DNA from: a virus
IMG/VR virus record: IMGVR_UViG_3300013010_000085
Location: 1-21,608 of that record
Length of the DNA: 21,608 bases
Strand: one strand, 5' to 3'
Of the stretch, positions 1 through 7,342 are shown one piece after another (the stretch's first letter is position 1; every line of letters starts with the position of its first letter). The notes beneath the pieces were generated by a model, which was not told where the DNA came from, ran no database searches, and saw only the letters and a program-made list of their open reading frames with translations. The translations under genes and the position numbers were made by a program.

Positions 1-90
1 CCTTGGGATGAAATGGATTATTTTACAAATGAAGCTGAATGGCTGGAAGTGTTGTTAGAAAATGGGATTAATCCTTTTCAGGAAGACTAA
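1..90 (+). CDS. C-terminal end of an unidentified protein (cut by the left edge)
   Basis: The first frame is open from base 1 and ends with TAA at 88-90, giving 29 residues that end in GINPFQED. The peptide is acidic and aromatic, with Trp, Phe and Tyr early and a predicted helix around EAEWLEVLLENG. It is followed by a 38-base gap before the next start. The start lies outside the window, so the family cannot be named. An in-frame ATG at 13-15 would give only 25 residues and is unlikely to be the true start. The open frame is short and chance cannot be fully excluded. Confidence 0.55.
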   Translation, partial: PWDEMDYFTNEAEWLEVLLENGINPFQED

Positions 91-106
91 ATAAGTAATT
101 AAACGA

Positions 107-131
107 TACACTATGTGACTATCATAGTATG
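107..131 (+). promoter_or_regulatory. Start-site motif TATCATAGTATG with an overlapping small hairpin
   Basis: Bases 120-131 read TATCATAGTATG, the last three being the start codon of the gene at 129. The same 12 bases with one change (T for G at the eighth place) abut the starts at 6105 and 8945. Here the motif also carries the right arm of a perfect 6-bp inverted repeat: ACTATG at 110-115 and CATAGT at 123-128 around a 7-base loop. The hairpin would partly hide the start codon. A role in translation or regulator binding is inferred. Confidence 0.4.
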
Positions 132-410
132 AAAACAATTAAATTAAATACAATGTCAAAAGAACAAAAGATTACAACAGAAGAATTAACAAGTATTAAA
201 GAAAAACAAAAAACTGTTAACGATTTATTATCAAATATTGGTTACCTAGAAGCTCAAAAGCATTCAACGTTACATCAATTGTCTGAGTTTAATTCAGATA
301 TAGAAAAAAGCAAAAATGATCTAGAAGAAAAATACGGTGCTATTAGCATTAATTTAGAAGATGGTTCATATACTTTTATTGAAAAAGAAAATAAACCTGA
401 AGATGTCTAA
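129..410 (+). CDS. Small coiled-coil protein of unknown function
   Basis: This 93-residue protein is highly charged and helix-forming. From about residue 15 to 75 it has spaced hydrophobic residues among Lys, Glu and Gln, typical of a coiled coil, and it then ends in an acidic strand-like tail (SINLEDGSYTFIEKEN). There is no signal peptide, membrane segment or catalytic motif. The start at 129 is preferred over the Met at residue 9 because it carries the TATCATAGTATG context shared with two other genes. It is the first of a tight set of small genes leading to the terminase, and its stop overlaps the next start (ATGTCTAA, 8 bases), so the two are probably translated together. I do not recognise a function; a small structural or assembly role is possible from position alone. 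Confidence 0.75.
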   Translation: MKTIKLNTMSKEQKITTEELTSIKEKQKTVNDLLSNIGYLEAQKHSTLHQLSEFNSDIEKSKNDLEEKYGAISINLEDGSYTFIEKENKPEDV

Positions 411-630
411 TGTTATAAGAAAAATAAGTATTGGTTCTGATTACAAAAACGATGCAATGCATTATGCTGTAAGTCAACAAGTTTATGGAGGACACACAAT
501 ATCAGCAATCTTACACAATCAAGAATCAAACTCTTATAGTATATTCATAAAAAAAGGAGATGAGATAATGCCATGGAAGAAATTTAATTCTAACATGGCT
601 ATATCCGTTGAATACGATTTAGAATATTAG
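403..630 (+). CDS. Conserved-looking small phage protein of unknown function
   Basis: This protein has 75 residues. I chose the ATG at 403 rather than the upstream in-frame ATG at 361, because the extra 14 residues of the longer form only mirror another frame of the preceding gene. The start at 403 also gives the classic overlap with its stop (ATGTCTAA). The protein has an IGSDYKNDAMHY segment near the N-terminus, a central strand region ending SYSIFIKKGDEI, and a C-terminus with WKKFNSNM and a final EYDLEY. From memory, this pattern (GxDYK, AMHY, then WKxFN and an acidic-aromatic end) recurs as a hypothetical protein beside terminase genes in marine phages; I could not confirm this. It ends with TAG, directly followed by the ATG of the next gene in the same frame. 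Confidence 0.8.
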   Translation: MSNVIRKISIGSDYKNDAMHYAVSQQVYGGHTISAILHNQESNSYSIFIKKGDEIMPWKKFNSNMAISVEYDLEY

Positions 631-1236
631 ATGAAAAGTTTATACGATTTCATAATTAAGCCATTAGGTGATAGATATGAAAATGAAATAAAACTTGGTG
701 ATAAGACCTTAGTCTTGAACACGAAAATAGAAAGCTTTAAATCAGTCAATAATATGGCTGTAGTTGTTGAAACTCCTAAAGCTTTTAAAACAGATATAAA
801 AAAAGGAGATATAATAGTAGTTCATCACAATGTTTTTAGAGTATTCTACGACATGAAAGGTGTTAAAAAAAATAGTAGATCTTATTTTGAAGATGGATTA
901 TATTTTTGCGCTATAGATCAAATATATTTGTATAAAAATACAGGCAATTGGAAATCATTTGGGGACAGATGTTTTGTAATGCCTTTAAAGAATAATAACT
1001 CTTTAGAGCTAGAAAAAGAACAAAAACTTATTGGTATACTAAAATACGGAAATAAGTCCTTAGAAGCTCTTAAAATAATCCCAGGAGATGTATTAGGTTT
1101 TACACCTAACAGTGAATGGGATTTTATTATAGACAAGCAAAGAGTTTATTGTATGAAATCTAATGATATTGTAATTAAATATGAACACAAAGGAAACCAA
1201 GAAGAATATAATCCTAGCTGGGCAGAAAGCAGTTGA
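631..1236 (+). CDS. Tandem GroES-like (co-chaperonin-fold) protein
   Basis: This protein has 201 residues and two halves that share the landmarks of the GroES beta-barrel. Half 1 has PLGDR at 11-15, a Leu-Val-Leu triplet at 27-29 where GroES carries its mobile-loop Ile-Val-Leu, KKGDIIVV at 57-64, and LYFCAIDQIYLYK at 90-102. Half 2 has FGDRCFVMPL at 110-119, PGDVLGF at 151-157, and VYCMKSNDIVIKYE at 172-185. In E. coli GroES the equivalent points are PLHDR, VGDIVIF and VLIMSESDILAIVE. Phage co-chaperonins such as T4 gp31 help host GroEL fold the capsid protein, and a place just ahead of packaging and head genes suits that role, but function is inferred. Half 2 shows no clear mobile loop, so it may be structural or a binding partner instead. 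The start abuts the TAG stop of the preceding gene. The last 56 bases overlap the next gene in another frame. Confidence 0.6.
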   Translation: MKSLYDFIIKPLGDRYENEIKLGDKTLVLNTKIESFKSVNNMAVVVETPKAFKTDIKKGDIIVVHHNVFRVFYDMKGVKKNSRSYFEDGLYFCAIDQIYLYKNTGNWKSFGDRCFVMPLKNNNSLELEKEQKLIGILKYGNKSLEALKIIPGDVLGFTPNSEWDFIIDKQRVYCMKSNDIVIKYEHKGNQEEYNPSWAESS

Positions 1237-1456
1237 AGAGTTAATTAAAGTAGCTAAGGAAGCTATTGTTGATTCTGATGATGATCTATCTGCTGATAAA
1301 CTTAAAAACGCTGCAGCTACTAAGAAGCTAGCTATATTCGATGCTTTTGAAATTCTTAATCGTATTGAAGAAGAAGAGAATATGCTTGATCCTAAAAAAG
1401 AAGAAGTTAAACAAGAAAAGTCTTTTAGAGGTTTTGCTGAAGGAAGATCTAAGTAA
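1181..1456 (+). CDS. Small helical acidic protein, candidate terminase small subunit
   Basis: This 91-residue protein is predicted to be almost entirely helical. A basic N-terminus is followed by QKAVEELIKVAKEAI, an acidic turn DSDDDLSADK, a second helix with AAATKKLAIFDAFEILNRIEEEE, and a Lys/Glu-rich tail. Its stop overlaps the terminase large-subunit start by one base (TAATG at 1454-1458), so translation is probably coupled. Size, helical nature and position directly upstream of the large subunit make a DNA-recognising small terminase subunit the best guess, but there is no motif that proves it. Its 5' end overlaps the preceding gene by 56 bases in a different frame; both frames look coding there. 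From memory, similar DSDDDLS...KLAIFDAFEIL proteins accompany terminases in marine phages. Confidence 0.7.
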   Translation: MNTKETKKNIILAGQKAVEELIKVAKEAIVDSDDDLSADKLKNAAATKKLAIFDAFEILNRIEEEENMLDPKKEEVKQEKSFRGFAEGRSK

Positions 1457-3666
1457 TGTACGAGCAAACTCTATATAGCGTCTTAAAACACCACATAAAA
1501 CCCAAAATTGTAAATAGATTAAACAAATACAAAAAATGGGAGTATGGTTATAACAAAGAATATGACGTTGTTGTTATAAGTAAGACTGGTCAAATAGGTG
1601 AAATTTACAATATACAAGGTTTAAATATAGCTTTACCAAAACAAGAGAATGTTGTTTCTTTTGAATTAAACAAGTGGCAGCATACTCAATACCCTAAAGA
1701 GCTAAAAAAAATAAAATCTGTTTTTGATTGGGATGATTACCCTACGAACTTTAAAGAAGAATGGTATGACTATATCGATACAGAGTTTAAAAGAAGAGAT
1801 GAAGGAATGTGGTTTAATAATAAAGACGTTCCTACTTATATTACTGGTACTAACTACATGTACCTGCAGTGGTCCAAGATTGATGTTGGGCAGCCAGATT
1901 TTAGGGAGTCAAACAGATTATTCTACTTATTCTGGGAAGCTTGTAAAGCAGACGTCAGATCATACGGTATGTGTTATCTTAAAAACAGACGTTCTGGATT
2001 CTCGTTTATGGCATCTGGAGAAACAGTTAACCAGGCAACAATATCAACAGATTCAAGGTTTGGTATATTATCAAAATCTGGGCCTGATGCGAAGAAAATG
2101 TTTACAGACAAAGTTGTACCAATATCGATCAACTACCCTTTCTTTTTCAAACCGATACAAGACGGTATGGACAGGCCAAAAACAGAACTCGCGTATAGAG
2201 TACCAGCGTCGAAGTTTACACGAAAGAAACTTGATACCAACGAAAAGTTACAAGAAATATCGGGGCTCGACACAACAATTGACTGGAAAAACACAGGAGA
2301 CAACTCGTATGACGGGGAAAAATTAAAACTACTAGTACACGATGAAAGTGGAAAGTGGGAAAGACCTACAAATATATTAAACAACTGGAGGGTAACTAAA
2401 ACTTGTTTAAGATTAGGTTCTAGAATTATAGGTAAATGTATGATGGGCTCAACATCAAACGCTCTAGACAAGGGTGGTGAAAATTTTAAAAAATTATACT
2501 ATGATTCAAATATTAACGAAAGAAACGCCAATGGGCAGACTCGTTCAGGACTCTATAGTTTGTTCATACCTATGGAATGGAACTACGAAGGATACATTGA
2601 TTCTTATGGATTTCCTGTATTCAACACTCCAGGTAAAGAAATAAAAGGACCACAGGGTGATCCAATAGATCAAGGAGTAATAGAGTATTGGCAAAACGAA
2701 GTAGATGGTTTAAAAAACGATCAAGATGGTTTAAACGAATACTATCGTCAATTTCCAAGAACAGAGCAGCACGCTTTTAGAGATGAAACAAAGCAATCGC
2801 TTTTTAATCTTACAAAAATATACGAGCAAATAGATTACAATGAAGACTTAAGAAACACCTCTGTAGTAACTAAAGGTAGTTTTCAATGGGAGAATGGTGT
2901 TAAAGATTCTAAGGTTTTATTTATGCCTAATAAAGACGGTAGATTTAATATAACTTGGGTTCCACCTACGAATCTTCAGAATCGTGTAATAATTAAAGGT
3001 AATACTAAGTATCCAGGTAATGATCACTGTGGAGCGTTTGGTTGTGATAGTTATGATATATCAGGTACAGTTGATGGTAGAGGTTCTAATGGAGCTTTAC
3101 ACGGTTTAACAAAATTTAGTATGGAGGACATACCTCCTAATCATTTCTTTTTAGAATATATTGCTAGACCACAAACAGCTGAGATGTTTTTTGAAGATGT
3201 ATTAATGGCATGTATATTTTACGGTATGCCTTTACTTTGTGAAAACAACAAGCCTAGATTATTATATTATTTCAGAAGAAGAGGTTATAGAGGTTACTCT
3301 ATGAATAGACCAGATAAGGTTTGGAACAAATTATCAGTAACTGAAAAAGAAATAGGTGGAATACCTAACTCTAGTGAAGACATAAAACAAGCTCACGCTT
3401 CTGCTATAGAAACATATGTAGATACAAACATTGGTAAAACTGAAGGAGGTTATGGAGACATGTACTTTCAAAGAACCTTAGAAGATTGGGCTAAATTTAA
3501 TATAAATAACAGAACAAAACATGATGCTTCCATAAGTTCTGGTTTAGCTTTAATGGCATGTAACAAGAATAGATACACACCAACAGCTAAAAAAGAATAT
3601 AAAAGTATAAACTTAGGTATAAAAAAATATGACAACACAGGCGCGTCATCAAAAATGATTAAATAA
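1456..3666 (+). CDS. terL: Terminase large subunit (packaging ATPase and nuclease)
   Basis: This is the DNA-packaging motor, 736 residues, with both expected domains. The ATPase domain has a Walker-A-like KNRRSGFS at 176-183, a Walker B with catalytic Glu (LLVHDE, 292-297) and the coupling motif GSTSN at 331-335. The RNase H-like nuclease has its acidic residues in FGCDSYD (Asp531), LLCENN (Glu596) and KHDAS (Asp690), followed by the usual small-residue helix SISSGLALMA. It cuts concatemeric phage DNA and drives it through the portal encoded immediately downstream; the portal ATG follows the TAA with no gap. The modified Walker A (RR-S-G-F-S rather than GxxxxGKT) is normal for many phage terminases. 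Bases about 1861-2340 have higher G+C and more C-ending codons than the rest of the gene. The call is secure; the subfamily is not. Confidence 0.95.
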   Translation: MYEQTLYSVLKHHIKPKIVNRLNKYKKWEYGYNKEYDVVVISKTGQIGEIYNIQGLNIALPKQENVVSFELNKWQHTQYPKELKKIKSVFDWDDYPTNFKEEWYDYIDTEFKRRDEGMWFNNKDVPTYITGTNYMYLQWSKIDVGQPDFRESNRLFYLFWEACKADVRSYGMCYLKNRRSGFSFMASGETVNQATISTDSRFGILSKSGPDAKKMFTDKVVPISINYPFFFKPIQDGMDRPKTELAYRVPASKFTRKKLDTNEKLQEISGLDTTIDWKNTGDNSYDGEKLKLLVHDESGKWERPTNILNNWRVTKTCLRLGSRIIGKCMMGSTSNALDKGGENFKKLYYDSNINERNANGQTRSGLYSLFIPMEWNYEGYIDSYGFPVFNTPGKEIKGPQGDPIDQGVIEYWQNEVDGLKNDQDGLNEYYRQFPRTEQHAFRDETKQSLFNLTKIYEQIDYNEDLRNTSVVTKGSFQWENGVKDSKVLFMPNKDGRFNITWVPPTNLQNRVIIKGNTKYPGNDHCGAFGCDSYDISGTVDGRGSNGALHGLTKFSMEDIPPNHFFLEYIARPQTAEMFFEDVLMACIFYGMPLLCENNKPRLLYYFRRRGYRGYSMNRPDKVWNKLSVTEKEIGGIPNSSEDIKQAHASAIETYVDTNIGKTEGGYGDMYFQRTLEDWAKFNINNRTKHDASISSGLALMACNKNRYTPTAKKEYKSINLGIKKYDNTGASSKMIK

Positions 3667-6072
3667 ATGAAGATACAAACTAATACTTATAGTTCATTCC
3701 CTAGTCAAGTAGTTAGCGATGAAGAAAAAGCAAGTCTAGATTACGGTATACAAGTGGGTAGAGCCATAGAGCAAGAGTGGTTTCAAGGAGGAAGATCCGG
3801 AAACAGATATGCTAAGTATTATAGTAATTTTCATCAATTAAGATTATATGCTAGAGGAGAGCAAAGTGTTCAAAAGTATAAAAATGAATTATCTATAAAT
3901 GGTGATTTATCATACTTGAACTTAGACTGGACACCTGTTCCTATTATATCTAAGTTTGTAGACATAGTTGCTAATGGATTGTCTAATAAATCATACGATA
4001 TAACAGCTTACGCTCAAGATCCTTTTTCTGTAAAAAACAGAACAGACTATGCACAAGCTATAGAGCAGGATATGAATACCAAAAAAGCTCTTGTTAACTT
4101 ACAAGAAAACTTAGGTATGGATTTTTCTAGAACTCAAAATATGGAAGATCTACCCGAAAGCGATGAAGAGCTTGATCTACACATGCAGATGACTTATAAG
4201 CAAAACGTAGAAGTAGCTGAGGAAGAAGTTATAAATAACGTTCTAGCAGGTAATAAATTTGATGAAACAAAGAAAAGAATAGCTCAAGACTTAACCGTTA
4301 TAGGTATAGGAGCTACTAAAACTAGGTTTGATAAATCACAAGGTATAGTTGTAGATTACGTTGATCCAGCTTATATGGTTTACTCTTATACAGAAGATCC
4401 AAACTTTGAAGACATATATTATGTAGGAGAAGTAAAAGCTGTAACAATACCTGAATTAAAAAAGCAGTTTCCAAACCTTTCAAACGAAGAGTTAGAAAGA
4501 ATACAAAAAACTCCAGGTAATTCTCAATACGTTACAGGTTGGGGTAATTACGATGAAAACACGGTTCAAGTAATGTACTTTGAGTATAAAACCTATATGA
4601 ACCAAGTTTTTAAAATTAAAAGAACAGAACAAGGCTTAGAAAAAGCTTTAGAAAAAACAGATTCTTTTAATCCTCCAGAAAATGATAATTTTGAAAGAGT
4701 TTCTAGAAGTATAGAAGTGTTATACACTGGTGCTAAAGTGTTAGGTACTAATCTAATGCTAGAGTGGAAAATGGCTGAAAACATGACTAGGCCAAATGCT
4801 GATACTACTAAAGTAGAAATGAACTACTGTATTAGTGCACCTAAGATGTATAAAGGACGTATAGAGTCTCTTGTTAGTAAGATAACTGGTTTTGCTGATA
4901 TGATTCAGTTAACACATTTAAAACTGCAACAAGTTATGTCTAGAATAGTTCCTGATGGTGTATTCTTAGATATGGATGGTTTAGCTGAAGTTGATTTAGG
5001 TAACGGTACAAATTATAATCCAGCAGAAGCTCTTAATATGTATTTTCAAACTGGTTCTATAGTAGGTAGATCACTTAATCAAGAAGGTGGTTTAAATCCT
5101 GGGAAAGTACCTATACAAGAATTATCAACATCTTCTGGACAAGCTAAAATACAAAGTTTAATAGGTACGTATCAATATTACCTACAAATGATAAGAGACG
5201 TAACTGGATTAAACGAAGCTAGAGATGGTAGTCAACCAGATAAAGATGCTTTAGTTGGGGTTCAGAAATTAGCAGCAAACGCTTCTAATACAGCTACAAG
5301 ACACCTATTAGATTCTTTATTGTTTGTTACTTTAAGAGTGTGTGAAAACATAAGTCTTAAAGTTGCTGATTTAATAAAAAACCCTTTAACTGAAAACTCA
5401 TTAATAAATTCTATAAGCACTTTTAATACTAAAACATTAGAAGAGTTTATGGATTTACAGCTTCATGACTTTGGTATCTTTTTACAGTTAGAACCTGAAG
5501 AAGATGAAAAAGCTTTACTAGAACAGAATATTCAAATGGCTTTACAAACAGGTGCTATAGCTTTGTCAGATGCTATTGACATTAGACAAATAAGAAATAT
5601 TAAAGTAGCTAACCAGTTTTTAAAACTTAGACAAACTCAGAAAATAAAAAGAGAGCAACAACAACAACAGCAAAATATACAAGCACAAGCTCAAGCGAAT
5701 TCTGAGGCTGCTGAAAAAGCTGCTATGTTTGAGGTTCAAAAACAACAAGCTCTTACTTCTGAAAAAGTTAATGTAGAACAAGCTAAGTCTCAGTTTGAAA
5801 TACAGAGAATGCAAACTGAAGCTCAAATAAAAAGAGAGCTTATGGCTGAAGAGTTTAATTATAACATACAATTAGCTCAAGCTCAAATGAATACACAAAA
5901 TCAAAGAGAGCAAGAGATAGAAGATAGGAAAGATCAAAGAATAAAACTACAGGGAACACAGCAATCAGAATTAATAAATCAAAGACAAACAGAAGGATTA
6001 CCTCAGAATTTTGAATCTTCAGGTAATGACGTTTTAGGTGGTTTTGGTTTAGAAGGTTTTGGACCTAGATAA
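3667..6072 (+). CDS. Portal protein with a long Gln-rich C-terminal coiled coil
   Basis: This protein has 801 residues and starts directly at the terminase stop. As the dodecameric ring at the packaging vertex it would dock the terminase, pass DNA and hold the tail. Evidence is position, size and pattern: an N-terminal mixed region with YARGEQSV and LNLDWTPVPIISKFVDIVANGL, typical of large P22-like or crAss-like portals; a long helical centre; and the segment TGLNEARDGSQPDKDALVGVQKLAANASN around 516-544, a pattern common in portal wings and stems. From about residue 655 to 775 the chain is a long Gln/Glu/Lys/Ala-rich helix, including six consecutive Gln at 664-669, suited to an elongated barrel pointing into the capsid. 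It ends in a flexible Gly/Phe tail (GGFGLEGFGPR). No catalytic motif is expected. It is followed by a 32-base gap. Confidence 0.88.
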   Translation: MKIQTNTYSSFPSQVVSDEEKASLDYGIQVGRAIEQEWFQGGRSGNRYAKYYSNFHQLRLYARGEQSVQKYKNELSINGDLSYLNLDWTPVPIISKFVDIVANGLSNKSYDITAYAQDPFSVKNRTDYAQAIEQDMNTKKALVNLQENLGMDFSRTQNMEDLPESDEELDLHMQMTYKQNVEVAEEEVINNVLAGNKFDETKKRIAQDLTVIGIGATKTRFDKSQGIVVDYVDPAYMVYSYTEDPNFEDIYYVGEVKAVTIPELKKQFPNLSNEELERIQKTPGNSQYVTGWGNYDENTVQVMYFEYKTYMNQVFKIKRTEQGLEKALEKTDSFNPPENDNFERVSRSIEVLYTGAKVLGTNLMLEWKMAENMTRPNADTTKVEMNYCISAPKMYKGRIESLVSKITGFADMIQLTHLKLQQVMSRIVPDGVFLDMDGLAEVDLGNGTNYNPAEALNMYFQTGSIVGRSLNQEGGLNPGKVPIQELSTSSGQAKIQSLIGTYQYYLQMIRDVTGLNEARDGSQPDKDALVGVQKLAANASNTATRHLLDSLLFVTLRVCENISLKVADLIKNPLTENSLINSISTFNTKTLEEFMDLQLHDFGIFLQLEPEEDEKALLEQNIQMALQTGAIALSDAIDIRQIRNIKVANQFLKLRQTQKIKREQQQQQQNIQAQAQANSEAAEKAAMFEVQKQQALTSEKVNVEQAKSQFEIQRMQTEAQIKRELMAEEFNYNIQLAQAQMNTQNQREQEIEDRKDQRIKLQGTQQSELINQRQTEGLPQNFESSGNDVLGGFGLEGFGPR
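5656..5673 (+). repeat. Short CAA/CAG triplet run coding for six Gln
   Basis: Four CAA codons, one CAG and one CAA encode Gln664-669 of the portal at the start of its C-terminal coiled coil. Such runs can change length by slippage without a frameshift. The run is short and explained by the protein. Confidence 0.6.
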
Positions 6073-6082
6073 AGCTGTATTT

Positions 6083-6107
6083 AATTATTTAATTATATCA
6101 TATTATG
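6083..6107 (+). promoter_or_regulatory. Repeated 25-base leader, copy 1 (before the scaffold-like gene)
   Basis: The 25 bases ending in the start codon at 6105-6107 match 8923-8947 in 24 positions; only 6090 (T, against A at 8930) differs. The core TATCATATTATG includes the ATG. It fills most of the 32-base gap after the portal. There is no Shine-Dalgarno sequence, so the element may stand in as a ribosome-loading or transcript-processing signal. A -10 box abutting the ATG would leave no leader, so a simple promoter reading is less likely. The function is inferred; the repetition is seen. Confidence 0.5.
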
Positions 6108-7328
6108 TCAGAAGTAAAAACAAATGAACCTGCTAAGCAGGAAGGTGAATTTAGCCTTAAAGGTAAGGCAAAGAAACCTAAGCAATTAGCTAAAAAAGAT
6201 CAAGAAATTACTAAAGTTAATATTAAGGAGCCTTTGATAGATGCGCCTGATACTGTAACTAAAGTAGTTATTCCAAAACAAGAAGAAGAAAATGCCATTC
6301 AAAACGAAAGCTCAGAGGAAAGCGTGCTACGCACAGAACAGCCCAAAGTGGGATTGCAAGAAGTGGGATCAGGAGACGAAGTCACCTCTTCAAATGATAC
6401 TTCCGAGTTCACGCAGCTGCAAGAAATAACAGAAGAAGAAACCGAAGAAGTTAAAGAAGTTACTAAAGAAGTAAAAGAAGCTTTAAGAGATGAAAAAGTT
6501 TTAGGTAAAAAACTACCTGAAAACATCGAAAAACTTGTTAACTTCATGGAAGATACTGGAGGTACTGTAGAAGACTATGTTAGATTAAATGCTGACTACT
6601 CTGCTATAGATGAAACTTCTTTACTTAAAGAATATTATAAAAAAACAAAACCATATCTAGATTCACAAGATATAGACGTAGTACTAGAAGACTATGAATA
6701 TGACGAAGATCTAGATGATGACAAAGATATACGCAAGAAAAAAATTGCGTTTAAAGAAGAAGTTGAGAAAGCTAAAAACTTTTTAGAGGAAACAAAGAGT
6801 AAATATTACGACGAGATCAAGTTGAGACCAGGCGTAACTCAAGACCAACAAAAAGCTACTGACTTTTTCAACCGATACAAAGAAGATCAAAATAAAGTTG
6901 CTAAACAGCACGAAGATTTCACGTCTCAAACTAAAGACTATTTCGCTAACGATTTCAAAGGTTTTGATTTCGATGTTAGTGGTAAAAAGTTTAGGTATGG
7001 AGTTCAAAATCCTAGTAAAGTTGCAGAAGACCAATCTAACATTAATAATTTCGTAGGGAAGTTCCTTAACGACAAAGGTGATGTAACAGATACAAAAGGT
7101 TATCACAAAGCTCTTTATATTGCTGCTAATGCAGATAGTATTGTAAATCATTTTTATGAACAAGGAAAAGCTGACGCGGTTCGAGACGTTGTCAACAAAT
7201 CTAAGAACATTACAGACACACCGAGAACTGCGGTAAACGGTAGTGAATTTATAAATGGTTTAAAAGTTAAATCTATTAGCGGTCTTGATTCTTCAAAATT
7301 AAGAATAAAAACAAAAAAGTTTAACTAA
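6105..7328 (+). CDS. Putative scaffolding protein, acidic and partly disordered
   Basis: This protein has 407 residues and sits between portal and major capsid protein, the usual place for a scaffold. The first 150 residues are Lys/Glu/Thr/Ser-rich and look disordered, with repeated EEVKEV/TKEVKEA units around 105-130. An acidic stretch YEYDEDLDDDKD lies near 196-207, followed by charged helices (about 210-290). A more structured C-terminal part includes YHKALYIAANADSIVNHFYEQGKADAVRDVV (about 332-362) and a basic end (SKLRIKTKKFN). Scaffolds commonly have a helical body and a basic C-terminus that grips the capsid protein, which this fits. A sharp, roughly 120-base G+C-rich island (6301-6420) lies in the disordered part. 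It starts at a 25-base leader shared with the gene at 8945. The function is inferred from position and composition; from memory, the C-terminal pattern recurs in marine phages. Confidence 0.65.
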   Translation: MSEVKTNEPAKQEGEFSLKGKAKKPKQLAKKDQEITKVNIKEPLIDAPDTVTKVVIPKQEEENAIQNESSEESVLRTEQPKVGLQEVGSGDEVTSSNDTSEFTQLQEITEEETEEVKEVTKEVKEALRDEKVLGKKLPENIEKLVNFMEDTGGTVEDYVRLNADYSAIDETSLLKEYYKKTKPYLDSQDIDVVLEDYEYDEDLDDDKDIRKKKIAFKEEVEKAKNFLEETKSKYYDEIKLRPGVTQDQQKATDFFNRYKEDQNKVAKQHEDFTSQTKDYFANDFKGFDFDVSGKKFRYGVQNPSKVAEDQSNINNFVGKFLNDKGDVTDTKGYHKALYIAANADSIVNHFYEQGKADAVRDVVNKSKNITDTPRTAVNGSEFINGLKVKSISGLDSSKLRIKTKKFN

Positions 7329-7342
7329 AAAAAACAAAAATT

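Noticed and set aside
361-402. Upstream in-frame start for the 75-residue protein
   Set aside because: The extra residues mirror the preceding gene; the ATG at 403 gives a standard 8-base overlap.
1093-1467. Open minus-strand frames (918-1136, 1093-1467, 2133-2471, 4593-4784, 5620-5871, 6299-6547, 6783-7163, 13343-13558, 21142-21411)
   Set aside because: All lie opposite well-supported + strand genes, are short, and encode Ser/Phe/Leu-rich chains that just mirror the opposite strand.
1724-2326. Second long + strand frame (200 codons) within the terminase gene
   Set aside because: It lies wholly inside the ATPase domain of the terminase, and its product has no recognisable fold; it is open probably because of the local base composition.
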